Shown here: positions 1-9,433 of the stretch, piece by piece | Layout: the number at the start of each line of letters is the position of its first letter | Position numbering within the stretch: position 1 is the stretch's first letter | Origin: Couchioplanes azureus | Lineage (GTDB): Bacteria; Actinomycetota; Actinomycetes; Mycobacteriales; Micromonosporaceae | Direction of reading: 5' to 3' | Assembly: GCF_014648355.1 (NCBI RefSeq) | Contig: NZ_BMQY01000004.1 | Span: forward strand, 235,924-299,923 | Length of the DNA: 64,000 nt | The notes under the pieces: model-generated | Database searches by the model: none | Seen by the model: only the letters and a program-made list of their open reading frames with translations | Told to the model about the DNA's origin: nothing | Position numbers and translations under genes: made by a program

Positions 1-1
1 G

Positions 2-1087
2 GGCGCGGTCGCCGACCGGGCGGTGCGCAAGAAGCCGCTGCTGGCCGCGGCCGCGTTCACCGGCGCGGGCGCGACGATCGCGATGGCGTTCGTGACCGGC
101 GAGCGGTATCTGCTGGGCGGGGCGCTGTTCGTCGTGGCCAACGTGGCGTTCGGTGCCTCGGTGGTCGTCTACAACTCGTTCCTGCCGCGGCTCGCCGGCC
201 CCGACGAGCGTGACCGGGTGTCCAGCCGCGGCTGGGCGCTGGGCTACCTGGGCGGCGGCGTGCTGCTGCTGGCGAACCTGGTGGTGGTGACGCTGCTCGG
301 CGTCGAGGGCGACGACCGCCGCACGCTGGACCTGGCCCGCTGGTGCATCGTGTCGGCCGGGGTGTGGTGGGCGGCGTTCACCCTGCTGCCGTTGCGGTGG
401 CTGCGGGAGCACCCGACGGCGGCGAGCGTGGGCGGCAACGTGCTCACCGACGGGTTCCGCCAGCTCGCCCGGACGTTGCGCGATCTGCGGGCGTACCCGC
501 TGACGTTGTTCTTCCTGGTCGCCTACCTGGTCTACAACGACGGCATCCAGACGGTGATCGCCCTGGCCAGCCAGTTCGGCACCGAGGAACTGCACCTGGA
601 GCAGTCCACTCTGATCGTGACCATCCTGATCGTGCAGTTCCTGGCGTTCGGCGGGGCGCTGCTGCTGGGCCGGGTCGCCGAGAGCATCGGCGCGCGCCGT
701 ACCGTGCTGCTGTCGCTGGCCTTGTGGCTGCTGGTCATCCTCGGCGCGTTCTGGCTGCCGGAGCGCGAGCCGGTGCCGTTCATGCTGCTCGGCGTCGGGA
801 TCGGCCTGGTGATGGGCGGCAGCCAGGCGCTGAGCCGCTCGCTGTTCAGCCAGCTCATCCCCACCGGCCGCGAGGGCGAGTACTACGGCTTCTACGAGAT
901 CAGCGACAAGGGCACGAGCTGGCTCGGACCGCTCGCGTTCGGCCTGGTGTTCCAGCTGACCAGCAGCTACCGGATCGGGATCGTGTCGCTGGTGGTGTTC
1001 TTCGTCGCCGGTGGCATTCTGCTGGCGATGGTGCCGATGCGCCGGGCCATCGTCGCCGCGGGCAACACCCCGCCGCGACTGCTGTGA
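2..1087 (+). CDS. MFS transporter, UMF1-like, 5' end outside window
   Basis: Multi-pass membrane transporter of the major facilitator superfamily. The open frame runs to the left edge of the window without a stop. Its first visible residues (GAVADRAVRKKPLL) are the conserved loop between helices 2 and 3 of MFS proteins, so the true start lies upstream and the GTG at 23 is probably not the start. About ten hydrophobic segments remain. A second copy of the loop motif (GRVAESIGARRT) is seen around residue 220 of the visible part. The general layout resembles the UMF1/Atg22-like family, whose substrates are mostly unknown. A GntR regulator follows after 18 bases and is probably cotranscribed. Confidence 0.8.
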   Translation, partial: GAVADRAVRKKPLLAAAAFTGAGATIAMAFVTGERYLLGGALFVVANVAFGASVVVYNSFLPRLAGPDERDRVSSRGWALGYLGGGVLLLANLVVVTLLGVEGDDRRTLDLARWCIVSAGVWWAAFTLLPLRWLREHPTAASVGGNVLTDGFRQLARTLRDLRAYPLTLFFLVAYLVYNDGIQTVIALASQFGTEELHLEQSTLIVTILIVQFLAFGGALLLGRVAESIGARRTVLLSLALWLLVILGAFWLPEREPVPFMLLGVGIGLVMGGSQALSRSLFSQLIPTGREGEYYGFYEISDKGTSWLGPLAFGLVFQLTSSYRIGIVSLVVFFVAGGILLAMVPMRRAIVAAGNTPPRLL

Positions 1088-1105
1088 CGCTACGGGGGAA
1101 CGCGC

Positions 1106-1468
1106 GTGGACATCGTGATCGACCCGGCGTCGCCGGTGCCGCCGTACGAGCAGGTGCGCCTGCGGATCGCGGAGCTGGCCACGCAGGGGGTGCTCCCGGC
1201 GGGCACCCGGCTGCCGCCGGTGCGCCGGCTCGCCGCCGACCTGGGACTGGCGGTCAACACGGTGGCCCGCGCCTACCGCGAGCTCGAGCAGGCCGGGCTG
1301 GTGGAGACCCACGGCCGGGCGGGCACGCTGGTCACCCCGGCGGCGGCCGGGACTCCGGCCGCCGCCCACGCTGCCGCGCTGCGGTACGCGGACGAGACCA
1401 GAGCCCTCGGACTGACACCGGAGGCGGCCCTGGCGCTGGTCCAGGCCGTGCTGCGCCGTCCGGGCTGA
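1106..1468 (+). CDS. GntR-family regulator, YtrA subfamily
   Basis: Small DNA-binding repressor of 120 aa. Residues about 8-75 form a GntR winged helix-turn-helix (PPYEQVRLRIAELATQG, then LPPVRRLAADLGLAVNTVAR). The short C-terminal tail (about 45 residues) is too small for an effector domain, which is the mark of the YtrA subfamily. These regulators usually control a neighbouring transporter, often their own operon. The GTG start at 1106 has GGGGGAA upstream. It lies 18 bases after the MFS gene, so autoregulation of the transporter operon is the likely role. It could also act on the nearby P450 genes; nothing in the sequence decides this. Confidence 0.85.
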   Translation: MDIVIDPASPVPPYEQVRLRIAELATQGVLPAGTRLPPVRRLAADLGLAVNTVARAYRELEQAGLVETHGRAGTLVTPAAAGTPAAAHAAALRYADETRALGLTPEAALALVQAVLRRPG

Positions 1469-1494
1469 GCGTCGTGGCCGGGCGCGGCGGCGGG

Positions 1495-1698
1495 TCAGCC
1501 GGGACCGAGGGTGGTGATCGCCCCCGAGGGGCACCAGGCGGCGACCTGGCGGAGCGCCTCGTCCGGCTCGCCGTCGGCGGCCGGGTCGAGCACCACCACG
1601 AGGCCCTCGTCGTCCTGGTCGAAGACGTGCGGCAGGGTCAGGACGCAGGTGCCGGCGCCGACGCAGATGTCGCGGTCGGCGGCGATGCGGGCGGTCAC
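1495..1698 (-). CDS. Ferredoxin, probably [3Fe-4S], partner of the P450
   Basis: Electron-transfer protein of 67 aa. Cysteines sit in the pattern CVGAGTC near the N-terminus and CPSGAI near the C-terminus, as in the small ferredoxins that feed actinobacterial P450 enzymes. Only three cluster cysteines are visible, which fits a 3Fe-4S cluster. The GTG start at 1698 overlaps the TGA of the upstream P450 gene (GTGA), so translation is coupled. The frame stays open further upstream inside the P450 gene, but that part is a shadow. Confidence 0.85.
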   Translation of the reverse strand: MTARIAADRDICVGAGTCVLTLPHVFDQDDEGLVVVLDPAADGEPDEALRQVAAWCPSGAITTLGPG

Positions 1699-2921
1699 CA
1701 GGTCACCGGAAGCTCGGCGACGCCGTACACGACGGAGGTGTCCCGTCTCGGCAGGCGGGCGGGGTCGGCGGCGACGGTGAGGCCCGGCAAGCGGCGGGCC
1801 AGGCGGGTCAGGGCCACCCGCAGCTCGGCGCGGGCCAGGGGCTGGCCGATGCACTGGTGCACGCCGAAGCCGAACGCCAGGTGCTGGTGGGCCTCGCGGT
1901 ACGGGTCGAAGGCGTCGGCGTCCTCGAAGACCGTGTCGTCGCGGTTGGCCAGCGACAGCAGGGCGGTGGCGGGTTCGCCGGCGCGAATCAGCCGGCCGCC
2001 GATCTCCACGTCGCGGACGGCCTGGCGGGCCAGGCCGGTGCGGACGATCGTCAGGTAGCGCAGCAGCTCCTCGACGATCGCGTCGGCGGTGTCCTGGTCG
2101 CCGTCGCGCAGCCGCTGCCACACGCGCGGGTACTGCTGCAGCAGCAGCACGCTGAGCCCGATCATGTTGGCGGTGGTCTCGTGCCCGGCGATCAGCAGCA
2201 GCACCGCCATGCCGACGAGCTCACCGGTCTCGAGCTCGCCGGTGTGCACGCGTTCGGCGACCAGGCGCCCGAGCAGGTCCTCGCCGGGCCGGTCGCTGCT
2301 GCGCTTGCCCTCGATCAGAGCGCCGAGGTAGCCGCGCAGGCCGAGCATGGCCTCGCGGGCCCGCATCGGGTCGGCGCTACGGTCGAGCAGGGTCGTGCTG
2401 TGCCGCTGGAAGAAGGGGTGGTCGGCGTAGGGGACGCCGAGCAGGTGGCAGATGACCAGCGACGGCACCGGCAGCGCGAACGTCGCGACGAGGTCGGCGG
2501 GCGGCCCGGCCGCCTCGGTGGCGTCCAGGGCGCCGTCGACGACGTCGCCGATCAGCGGCTCGATCCGCCGGATGTTCCGGATCATGAACTCGGCGGTGAG
2601 CATCCGGCGCAGCCGCAGGTGCGCCTCGCCGTCCATCCGGATGAAGCCGCCCTTGGTGAACTGCGGCGCCTGCGGCGACACGGCGCGCAGCAGCGGGAAT
2701 CCGGGCCGGGTGGCGTCGGCGCTGAACGCGTCGCTGCGCAGCATCTGCTTGACGTCGCCGTGCCGGGTGACCAGCCAGGTCCATCCGCCGGTGGGCAGCC
2801 GTACCCGGGTGACCGGACCGTCGAGGCGGCGCCGGTCGGCGGCGGCCACGGGGGTGAACGGGTCGTCGCCGGGGCTGCGGAACGGGAACAGGGGCAGGCG
2901 GTCGGTCGCGAGGTCGGCCAC
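1695..2921 (-). CDS. Cytochrome P450
   Basis: Haem monooxygenase of 408 aa. The I-helix motif AGHETT, the ExxR motif (EELLRYL) and the haem-ligand loop FGFGVHQCIGQPLAR are all intact. I chose the GTG at 2921 because GGAGGAGG lies six bases upstream and the protein then begins VADLATDRLPLFPF, typical of CYP105/107-type enzymes. A longer start at 2996 would place the promoter inside the gene. The ferredoxin that follows overlaps by four bases. The substrate cannot be read from sequence and no biosynthetic cluster surrounds it, so xenobiotic or secondary-metabolite oxidation are both possible. Confidence 0.92.
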   Translation of the reverse strand: MADLATDRLPLFPFRSPGDDPFTPVAAADRRRLDGPVTRVRLPTGGWTWLVTRHGDVKQMLRSDAFSADATRPGFPLLRAVSPQAPQFTKGGFIRMDGEAHLRLRRMLTAEFMIRNIRRIEPLIGDVVDGALDATEAAGPPADLVATFALPVPSLVICHLLGVPYADHPFFQRHSTTLLDRSADPMRAREAMLGLRGYLGALIEGKRSSDRPGEDLLGRLVAERVHTGELETGELVGMAVLLLIAGHETTANMIGLSVLLLQQYPRVWQRLRDGDQDTADAIVEELLRYLTIVRTGLARQAVRDVEIGGRLIRAGEPATALLSLANRDDTVFEDADAFDPYREAHQHLAFGFGVHQCIGQPLARAELRVALTRLARRLPGLTVAADPARLPRRDTSVVYGVAELPVTW

Positions 2922-2935
2922 GACGGCCCTCCTCC

Positions 2936-2996
2936 AACGTAGCGATGTGTGTCGATGGACACGCGCTACGTTAACCCCATGTCGGGCAAAGAACAA
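2936..2996 (-). promoter_or_regulatory. P450 promoter with overlapping palindromic operator
   Basis: On the minus strand TTGTTC (2991-2996) and TAACGT (2968-2973) are spaced 17 bases, a plausible sigma-70-type promoter. A dyad with arms AACGTAGCG (2936-2944) and CGCTACGTT (2964-2972) overlaps the -10 box and the transcription start. It continues inward as GTGTC (2951-2955)...GACAC. The size of about 37 bp fits a dimeric repressor such as a TetR-type protein, but no TetR gene is next to it. Inferred by eye only. Confidence 0.6.
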
Positions 2997-3032
2997 CGAA
3001 TGTCGATGAAGCTAGCATTCTTGTCCGTCAGC

Positions 3033-6000
3033 TCAGGTCGGCGCCGGACCGGCCGGATCTGTGGGCAGCAGGTCGATCCGGTAGTCGAAGTCGCCGCCCT
3101 TGTCGCAGACCATTTCCAGGTTGTCGGTCAGGACCCTGTGCAGTCGCCGGTATCCGACCATCGCGTCGGCCTGCCCGGCGCTTCTGACCTCATCCCAGGA
3201 GAGCAGGCCCTCGGCCGTGAACCGGCAGTTGTCGCCTGTCGCCACCGCGAGAGCGACGCCGGACGGGCTTCGCAGGGTGACCGCCGTACCGTCCGCGCTG
3301 GCCGTCTTGTCCTGGAAGCGAGCCGATGTCACCGCCTGGAGCAGGTCCACACAGAACTCGTTCGACGTCACGTGGCCGGGCCGCACGCCCGTGTAGCGCA
3401 CTGTCACCGTGCGTCCGGTGAGCGAGATCCTCTTGGTGAATCCCACGGAGGCGGCGTGGTGCCAGATCACCGGTGTCGCCGTGGCGCCCGGTTGACGCGC
3501 GCTCCGGTCGCGTTCGCACAGCGCCTGCAGGACGTCACGATCGAGGCTTCCGTGCGGTGGTGGATCCTCGGTGCCCCGCTGGTACGTGAAGCAGACGTCC
3601 GCGCCGGTCTCGCACCGGTACTCGTCGAAGAGGTTCGGGTACAGCCAGAGCTGTGACGCATCCGGCCGCCGCGGATCCCGATACGTGCCCAGCCGCGCGG
3701 CGGCCAGCCCGGTGTCTCCGGCGACGTACGCGTGGTTCGGGGTGACGACGGTGTTCTGCAGGGCGAACCCGTCGCAGGTGACACCGCCGTCCTGCCGGCC
3801 CGGCGGGCGCTCGGCCCACGGCGTGTAGAACTGGTAGGCCTTGAACGTCCCGCTCACCGACACCGGCCGGCCGCCGGCCATGGTGAAGACGTGCGTGACC
3901 ACCCCACCGTTGCGGTCCAGTACCAGCAGCACCTCACGGTTGTAGACGATCACATTGGGCAGCAGGTCCCGGTCCCAGTGCAGGCCGTCGGTGTCGCCGC
4001 GGAAGGGCTCGGCCACCATGTCGTCCTGGCGGATGCGGTCCAGCAGCGGGCCGCCGTCGACGTACGTGGTGTCCGGTGTCCGGGCCGGCTCGGCCGCCCA
4101 TTGCCCCCAGACGGCGGCGTGCAGGTAGACCCACACGTTGCGGCGTTGCAGGCCGGCGGCGATGACGAAGTCCTCGGGCTCGTGGATGGCCGGCGCATCC
4201 CGATTCTCCACCGGCGTCTTGCTCCACATGCCCTCGTGATGGTCTTCCAGAAAGTGCAGCCAGGCGAGCTCGTACAGCTCGTTGCGTGCGCCGCGCCAGC
4301 GGACCAGGGCGTTCTCCACCGTGTCCGACAGGTCCCGCAGCGTCCCGCCCACCCACCAGGCCGGCGTGCGCGCCCAGTCGTCGTACCACTGGTCGAAGCG
4401 CAGGCCGCCCTCGCCGCCGTCGGGGTCGATGCTGGGGCACACAGAGCTCGACACCGCGATCTCGGGCTTGGTGTCCCTCTGCACGTCGAGGTCGTCGGTG
4501 GTGATCGCCTGCACCCATGGGTGCCTGCTGATCCAGCGCAGCGCGGCCTGGTACTTGCGGTTGAAGTGCTGTCTCCAGCCGGCGTAGTTGCCGTCGAACC
4601 AGCCGTTGCCGGCGAAGTGCTCCACATCGTCACCGAGGACGATGACCGGTGCCGGACCGGTGCCCGGGACCCGGACGGCCCGCATGAGGCTCCGGCGCAG
4701 CTGATAGGCGATCTTCCCGAGGAACGCCTCCTCCAGCGGTATCGCGCCGATCCCGTTACGGAAGACGTCCTCGATCAACAGGATCCGGCTGTCGGAGCCC
4801 TTCATCCGCCAGAGGTAGTCGCCGTCCTCGGCGCTGTGCGGGAAGTGGCGCTCCTGACGTTCCGGATCCTTCTCCTTCGGCTGGCAGACGGTGGACCGGT
4901 CGAACACCAGAAACTTCACCCCGGTCTGCTCGTACGCCTCCCGTTCCGCCGCGGTGGCTTTGTACAGCCGCTGGCTCGGGTAGTAGAGGTCGTCCACCCG
5001 GCCGAGCACGGCGCGGATCACCTCGCGGCCGCCTTCGATCTCCCGGATGTTGGTCTCGCGCTGGTAGTAGGGCAGGCGGTGGGCGCCGTATCCGGCGTTG
5101 CTCGGGGACACGAGGCCGTTTGCGACGTCCTGTCGCAGCAGCGCCAGCTCCTCCGGACTGTCGTGCGCCATCATCAGGAGGATCCCGGCGTTGAACGCCC
5201 AGTGATATTTCACCCGGTAGTGCCGGTGTGCCGCCAGGGTGAAGGCGTAGCCGTCCGGCTCGCCGTTCTCGGCCGACTGCGGGCGGCTGGAGAACAGTGC
5301 CTTCGGGTCGGCCATCGACGCCTGCATGTACGTCTTCGGCTCCGAGTAGCCGGCGAGCGGGGTGGAGAAAAGATCGTTCACCCGCTGGATGCCGAAACAG
5401 ATGATCATCAACCGGGCGGGTGTCATCCCGCGTCCCTCGTGGTCCGGGTCCTGCAACGGCACCCGTACGGGCTCTCCTCCCGCCGCGCGCACGTGCACGC
5501 ACGGCAACGGCTCGCCCTGGCGGCGTACGGAGAAGACGAGGCTGTCCGCGGTGCGGTCCAGGATGGGCAGTGGCGTGGGGTGGGGTCCGCCGTCGTCGGC
5601 CGCGTCGTGCACGCCGAGCCACGCGGCGTCCTCGTCGTCGCCGAGCCGCACCTGCAGGGGTGGCGGGTCGAACCGGCGCACGGGCGGCTCGCGGTGACAC
5701 CGGTCTGCCGGCTTCACGGGGTCGCCGTACTGCTGGAGGAAGTCGATACGGATGTGGTCGAAGTCGGCGGACCGCTCCGGCGGCGTGGCCATGACGACGA
5801 ACCAGCGGTCGTCGTGGCCCTCAGGCGTCTCCACGTGCCGCACGTCTGCCCCGGTGAACTCGGGTACGACCAGGTCCAGGGCGTAGCGACGGAGATCCGG
5901 TTCGAGGCCGGGCACGCTCGCCGTGATGGTGAGCAGCAGCCTTTCGCCGTAGGGCAGGCCGGGCAGCGCTGCCTCGTAGTACCGGTTCTTGGGCGACTGC

Positions 6001-6326
6001 GCCCGCTTGGCCTCCATGTCGACGTACCAGCTCAGTGCGTCACCACGGCCCGGCATCCCGGGCACGAAGCTCTTCGACTGACGCAGGTCGCGCAGGATCC
6101 GCCCCAGCGCGGGCATGCTCCCGTCCGCGGTCGACGCCGTGAACTGCCGGCCCGCCACCTCGGCCGTCAACCGCACCTGCGGAGTGAGGTCCAGGGCGCA
6201 CCACAGGCCCACCGGGATCACCGCCTCTACCGTCCGCGGCGCCTGCGGGTCCCCGGGGTCCGAGTCGATGCGCAGCCGTGGCCAGTTCTCCAGGCCCGCC
6301 GTCCAACACGCGATGTCGGGCATCAT
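3033..6326 (-). CDS. Large protein resembling family 57 glycoside hydrolases
   Basis: Cytoplasmic protein of 1097 aa with no signal peptide or membrane segment. Residues about 1-300 look beta-rich. Residues about 305-750 carry features reminiscent of the GH57/GH38 (beta/alpha) barrel: KYHWAFNAG near 373-381, ETNIREIEGG near 424-433, a possible acid in VLGDDVEHF (563-571), and RNELYELAWLHFLEDHHEGMW (681-701), which recalls the GH57 C-terminal segment. The rest (about 750-1097) is beta-rich and may bind carbohydrate. The resemblance is by eye and moderate; the protein may be an inactive or divergent relative. ATG starts at 6326 and 6323 overlap the TGA of the upstream SARP gene, so the two are translationally coupled. 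Confidence 0.55.
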   Translation of the reverse strand: MMPDIACWTAGLENWPRLRIDSDPGDPQAPRTVEAVIPVGLWCALDLTPQVRLTAEVAGRQFTASTADGSMPALGRILRDLRQSKSFVPGMPGRGDALSWYVDMEAKRAQSPKNRYYEAALPGLPYGERLLLTITASVPGLEPDLRRYALDLVVPEFTGADVRHVETPEGHDDRWFVVMATPPERSADFDHIRIDFLQQYGDPVKPADRCHREPPVRRFDPPPLQVRLGDDEDAAWLGVHDAADDGGPHPTPLPILDRTADSLVFSVRRQGEPLPCVHVRAAGGEPVRVPLQDPDHEGRGMTPARLMIICFGIQRVNDLFSTPLAGYSEPKTYMQASMADPKALFSSRPQSAENGEPDGYAFTLAAHRHYRVKYHWAFNAGILLMMAHDSPEELALLRQDVANGLVSPSNAGYGAHRLPYYQRETNIREIEGGREVIRAVLGRVDDLYYPSQRLYKATAAEREAYEQTGVKFLVFDRSTVCQPKEKDPERQERHFPHSAEDGDYLWRMKGSDSRILLIEDVFRNGIGAIPLEEAFLGKIAYQLRRSLMRAVRVPGTGPAPVIVLGDDVEHFAGNGWFDGNYAGWRQHFNRKYQAALRWISRHPWVQAITTDDLDVQRDTKPEIAVSSSVCPSIDPDGGEGGLRFDQWYDDWARTPAWWVGGTLRDLSDTVENALVRWRGARNELYELAWLHFLEDHHEGMWSKTPVENRDAPAIHEPEDFVIAAGLQRRNVWVYLHAAVWGQWAAEPARTPDTTYVDGGPLLDRIRQDDMVAEPFRGDTDGLHWDRDLLPNVIVYNREVLLVLDRNGGVVTHVFTMAGGRPVSVSGTFKAYQFYTPWAERPPGRQDGGVTCDGFALQNTVVTPNHAYVAGDTGLAAARLGTYRDPRRPDASQLWLYPNLFDEYRCETGADVCFTYQRGTEDPPPHGSLDRDVLQALCERDRSARQPGATATPVIWHHAASVGFTKRISLTGRTVTVRYTGVRPGHVTSNEFCVDLLQAVTSARFQDKTASADGTAVTLRSPSGVALAVATGDNCRFTAEGLLSWDEVRSAGQADAMVGYRRLHRVLTDNLEMVCDKGGDFDYRIDLLPTDPAGPAPT

Positions 6327-9300
6327 CGTGCTCCGGCCGTCGGTGCACCGGGCGTCGAACGGATGCCGCCTGCCGCGACCGGTACGGGTGTGTCGGCCAG
6401 CGCGCGAACCTCGTGATGCTCCGGTCCGAACGTCGCGAGCAGCAGGTCGCGGGCCCGCCGCCGTAGCTCGCCGGCCCGGCGGTGGTCACCGATCTCGTCG
6501 GCGACGAGGGCCAGGTCGGCGCAGGCGCGCGCCACCTCGGGTGAGCCGGCCGGGCGGCTGGCCTCGACGTACCGCAGCGCCGACTCGGCCAGCGCCTGCC
6601 CCGCCGCGGCGCTGCCGTCGGCGGCGAGGGCGACGCCGAGCCGGCGGGCAGCCAGTTGCGTACTCGGGTGGTCGGCGCCGTGCCGCAGGAACAGGATGTC
6701 GTACGCCCGTTGCTGCGCGGCCCGTGCGTCACGGTGGCGACCGGCGTCCCGGTAGGTCAGGCCGGCGTTGCTCAGCGCCATCGCGAGCCGGCCGTCCGCC
6801 CCGCCGAACACCGCCTCCAGGCCGGTGACCGCCCGCTCGTGGGCCTGCAGCGCGCCGGTGACGTCGCCGAGCAGCCGTTTGAGGTATCCGAGCTTGTCCA
6901 GGGCCTCGTACTCGGCGGGGTGACCCGCCCCGTGTACCTCGACGGCGATCCGCAGAGCCCGGGTCTGGCAGGCCAGCGCGGCCGGCAGGTGGTCGGAGTC
7001 CTGCTCGACGAGGCCCAGCCCGGCCAGGGCGTGGGCCAGCACCGCCCGGTCGGGCCCGGCCTCGGCGATCACGATCGCCTCCTCCAGGCAGCCCCGGGCC
7101 TGCGCCAGCTCGCCGGACGCCCACCACGCATAGCCGAGATCGGTCAGGACCCGGGCCAGCGGCACCCGCTGGTCCGTGGCGCGCAGCAGCCGCAGCGCGT
7201 TCCGGTACTGTTCGATGGCGCCGACGGTGTCGCCCGCACAGTTCAGGACGTGTCCCAAACGGTCGTAGGCGTGCGCCAGCAAGGGCAGCTGCGCCCCGGT
7301 CACGTCGGCCAGCAGGGCGACGGCGCGTTCCAGTTCGCTGTGCGCGGCCGCGCAGTCACCGGCCCGGTCCAGGGTCTCGCCCAGCGCGCTGCGCACCCGG
7401 CCCTCGATCAACCGGTCGGTCGTCGCTTGCGCGAGCCGCAGCGCCATTCGCAGGGCGTCCAGCGCGGCGGGGAACAGTGCCCGTCCGGCAAGCCATTCGG
7501 CGCAGGGTACGAGCAGGTCAACCAGCGTAGGGCCGAGCCGGGCCGCGTGCTCGCTCTCGGCCGTGTGGGCCGACAACGACAGGGTGTGCGGAAACAACGC
7601 GTCCCATCGGCCGGCCTCGCCATCGGCGACCGCGGCCGTCACGAGGTGGATCGCGGCACCGAGCCGCTCGCCCCGCTCCCGGGCGTTCAACCGGGCCCGG
7701 ACGACCACCTGCACCAGCCGATGCATCCGCAGCAGGTCACCTTGCCGGTGCAGCAGCGAGAACCGCAACAGCTGGGCGACCGCCTCGTTGACGGTCAGCC
7801 GTTCGGCGCCGCCGGCGAGCAGGAGACTCAGCGGTATGGCGTCCGGCGCGAGGAATGCGGCGGTCTCCAGCAACCCGGCCGCGTGGGGCGACCGCCTGCG
7901 GATCAGCTCGGCGGACACCTCCCAGGTCGCGGCGACGGGCGGCCGCAGCGTGCCGGGACACCGCGTCGTCATCAGCGCCTCCTGCCGGTCGAGCAGCAGA
8001 TCCGCGTACTCACCGAGCCCGGTCGAGACGTGCTCCACGTACGCGCAGGCGTGCTCGAGTGCCAGCGGAAGATCACCGAGCAGCTCGGCGACCCGGTGGG
8101 CCGCGACGGGGTCGTGGTCACCGCTGCGGGCGGTGAGGAAGTGCACCGACTCGTCGCGGCTGAACGGCGGCACGGGCAGCGGCGTGCCGAGCCGGCGCCA
8201 GGCCGGGTTGCGGGACGTCACGACGACCGAGCCGGCCGGCCCGGCGGGCGGCAGGAACGCCTCGAGCATGTCGGGCTCCTCGGCGTTGTCGAAGACGATC
8301 AGCCAGGGCCGGGTGGCCAGCTCGTCCCAGAGCGCCGACAGCAGTTCTTCCTGCGTCCCCCTGCCGGTGATGCCCAAGGCTCGCGCCAGGTCGGCCAGGC
8401 CGGTCGCGGTGGCGGCGGGGCTGTCGGCGCGCACCCACCAGCTGACCGTGTCGGGACTCCGCCGGGCATGTGCGAGCTGCCGCGCCAGCTCGCTCTTGCC
8501 GACCCCGCCGAGGCCGTAGAGAACGAGCACCCGGGGCTCGCCGGTCGAGGCGTCCAGCACCTCGGCGGCGGCGTGCATCGTCTGTTCCCGCCCGATGAAG
8601 GCGCGGTGCGGCGGCGGTAGCCGGCGCGGTGCGCCCGGTCTCACCGGCCCGGTCGCGCCCGCTTGCGGGCAGGAGCCGACGTCCTGCTGCGCCAGTACGG
8701 CCGCGTAGAGCTCACGCAGCTCGCGGCAGGGGTCGACGCCCAGCTCGTCAGCGAGCACGCGGCGGCAGCGATCGTAGGCGGCCAGCGCGTCGGCTTGACG
8801 ACCGACGGCATACAGCGCCCGCATCAGCCGCAGTACCGCGGACTCCCGCAACGGCCACCGGTCGACGAGTTCCCGCAGCGGCCCGATGTCCATACTCTGC
8901 CGGCCGAGCAGGTCGTGCGCGTCGGCCAGCGTCTCCACCGCATGCAGCCGGAGCTCCTCCAGCCGGTGCGCCTCGGCATCGAGAAACCCGGCGCCGCGCA
9001 GTGGTCCGAATGCCTGCTCGCCGGTCCACCGCGAGAGGGACCGGCTGAGAATCTCGGCCGCGTCGCCCACGTCCTGCTCGTCCCACGCCCGCTGTCCCGC
9101 GGCGACCTCCTGCTCGAAGGACCAGGCGTCGACCCGCAGCCGGCTGCGATCGACCCGGTAGCCGCCCGTGCCACGGCACACGGTGTCGCCGCCCAGGATC
9201 TTGCGAAGTCGCGACACGTACGCGTGCACGGTCGCCGGGGCGGCATTCGGTGCATGGCCCTGCCACACGTCCTCCGCCAGCTGGTCGACGTCGACAGGTG

Positions 9301-9433
9301 CGTCGGCGATCAGCAGCCGGGCCAGCACGGCGCACTGGAGGCGGCCACCGAGCCGGACGGGTTCACCCGCGCGCACGGCCTCGAAACGCCCCAGGACCTG
9401 CACCTGTGCGTGTTCTAGACGGTCGCTTTCCAT
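6323..9433 (-). CDS. SARP-family regulator with BTAD, NB-ARC and TPR domains
   Basis: Transcriptional activator of 1036 aa, AfsR/SARP type. Residues about 8-100 are an OmpR-like winged helix (ATVHAYVSRLRKILGG). Residues 100-250 are the BTAD. A STAND-type ATPase follows, with Walker A GLGGVGKSE (307-315), Walker B-like WLIVFDNAEE near 375, VVVTSRN, and a GLPLAL-like LGDLPLALEHA motif. The C-terminal 400 residues are TPR repeats. I set the start at ATG 9433 because upstream codons lack family similarity. Large SARPs sense a signal through the ATPase/TPR part and activate adjacent genes. It forms an operon with the GH57-like gene and is divergent from the cytolysin-like operon, so it is the prime candidate regulator of both. 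Confidence 0.9.
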   Translation of the reverse strand: MESDRLEHAQVQVLGRFEAVRAGEPVRLGGRLQCAVLARLLIADAPVDVDQLAEDVWQGHAPNAAPATVHAYVSRLRKILGGDTVCRGTGGYRVDRSRLRVDAWSFEQEVAAGQRAWDEQDVGDAAEILSRSLSRWTGEQAFGPLRGAGFLDAEAHRLEELRLHAVETLADAHDLLGRQSMDIGPLRELVDRWPLRESAVLRLMRALYAVGRQADALAAYDRCRRVLADELGVDPCRELRELYAAVLAQQDVGSCPQAGATGPVRPGAPRRLPPPHRAFIGREQTMHAAAEVLDASTGEPRVLVLYGLGGVGKSELARQLAHARRSPDTVSWWVRADSPAATATGLADLARALGITGRGTQEELLSALWDELATRPWLIVFDNAEEPDMLEAFLPPAGPAGSVVVTSRNPAWRRLGTPLPVPPFSRDESVHFLTARSGDHDPVAAHRVAELLGDLPLALEHACAYVEHVSTGLGEYADLLLDRQEALMTTRCPGTLRPPVAATWEVSAELIRRRSPHAAGLLETAAFLAPDAIPLSLLLAGGAERLTVNEAVAQLLRFSLLHRQGDLLRMHRLVQVVVRARLNARERGERLGAAIHLVTAAVADGEAGRWDALFPHTLSLSAHTAESEHAARLGPTLVDLLVPCAEWLAGRALFPAALDALRMALRLAQATTDRLIEGRVRSALGETLDRAGDCAAAHSELERAVALLADVTGAQLPLLAHAYDRLGHVLNCAGDTVGAIEQYRNALRLLRATDQRVPLARVLTDLGYAWWASGELAQARGCLEEAIVIAEAGPDRAVLAHALAGLGLVEQDSDHLPAALACQTRALRIAVEVHGAGHPAEYEALDKLGYLKRLLGDVTGALQAHERAVTGLEAVFGGADGRLAMALSNAGLTYRDAGRHRDARAAQQRAYDILFLRHGADHPSTQLAARRLGVALAADGSAAAGQALAESALRYVEASRPAGSPEVARACADLALVADEIGDHRRAGELRRRARDLLLATFGPEHHEVRALADTPVPVAAGGIRSTPGAPTAGAR

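Noticed and set aside
3732..6416. An 894-codon open frame on the plus strand
   Set aside because: It is antisense to the GH57-like gene, and its Val/Arg/His composition is the usual shadow pattern in high-GC DNA.
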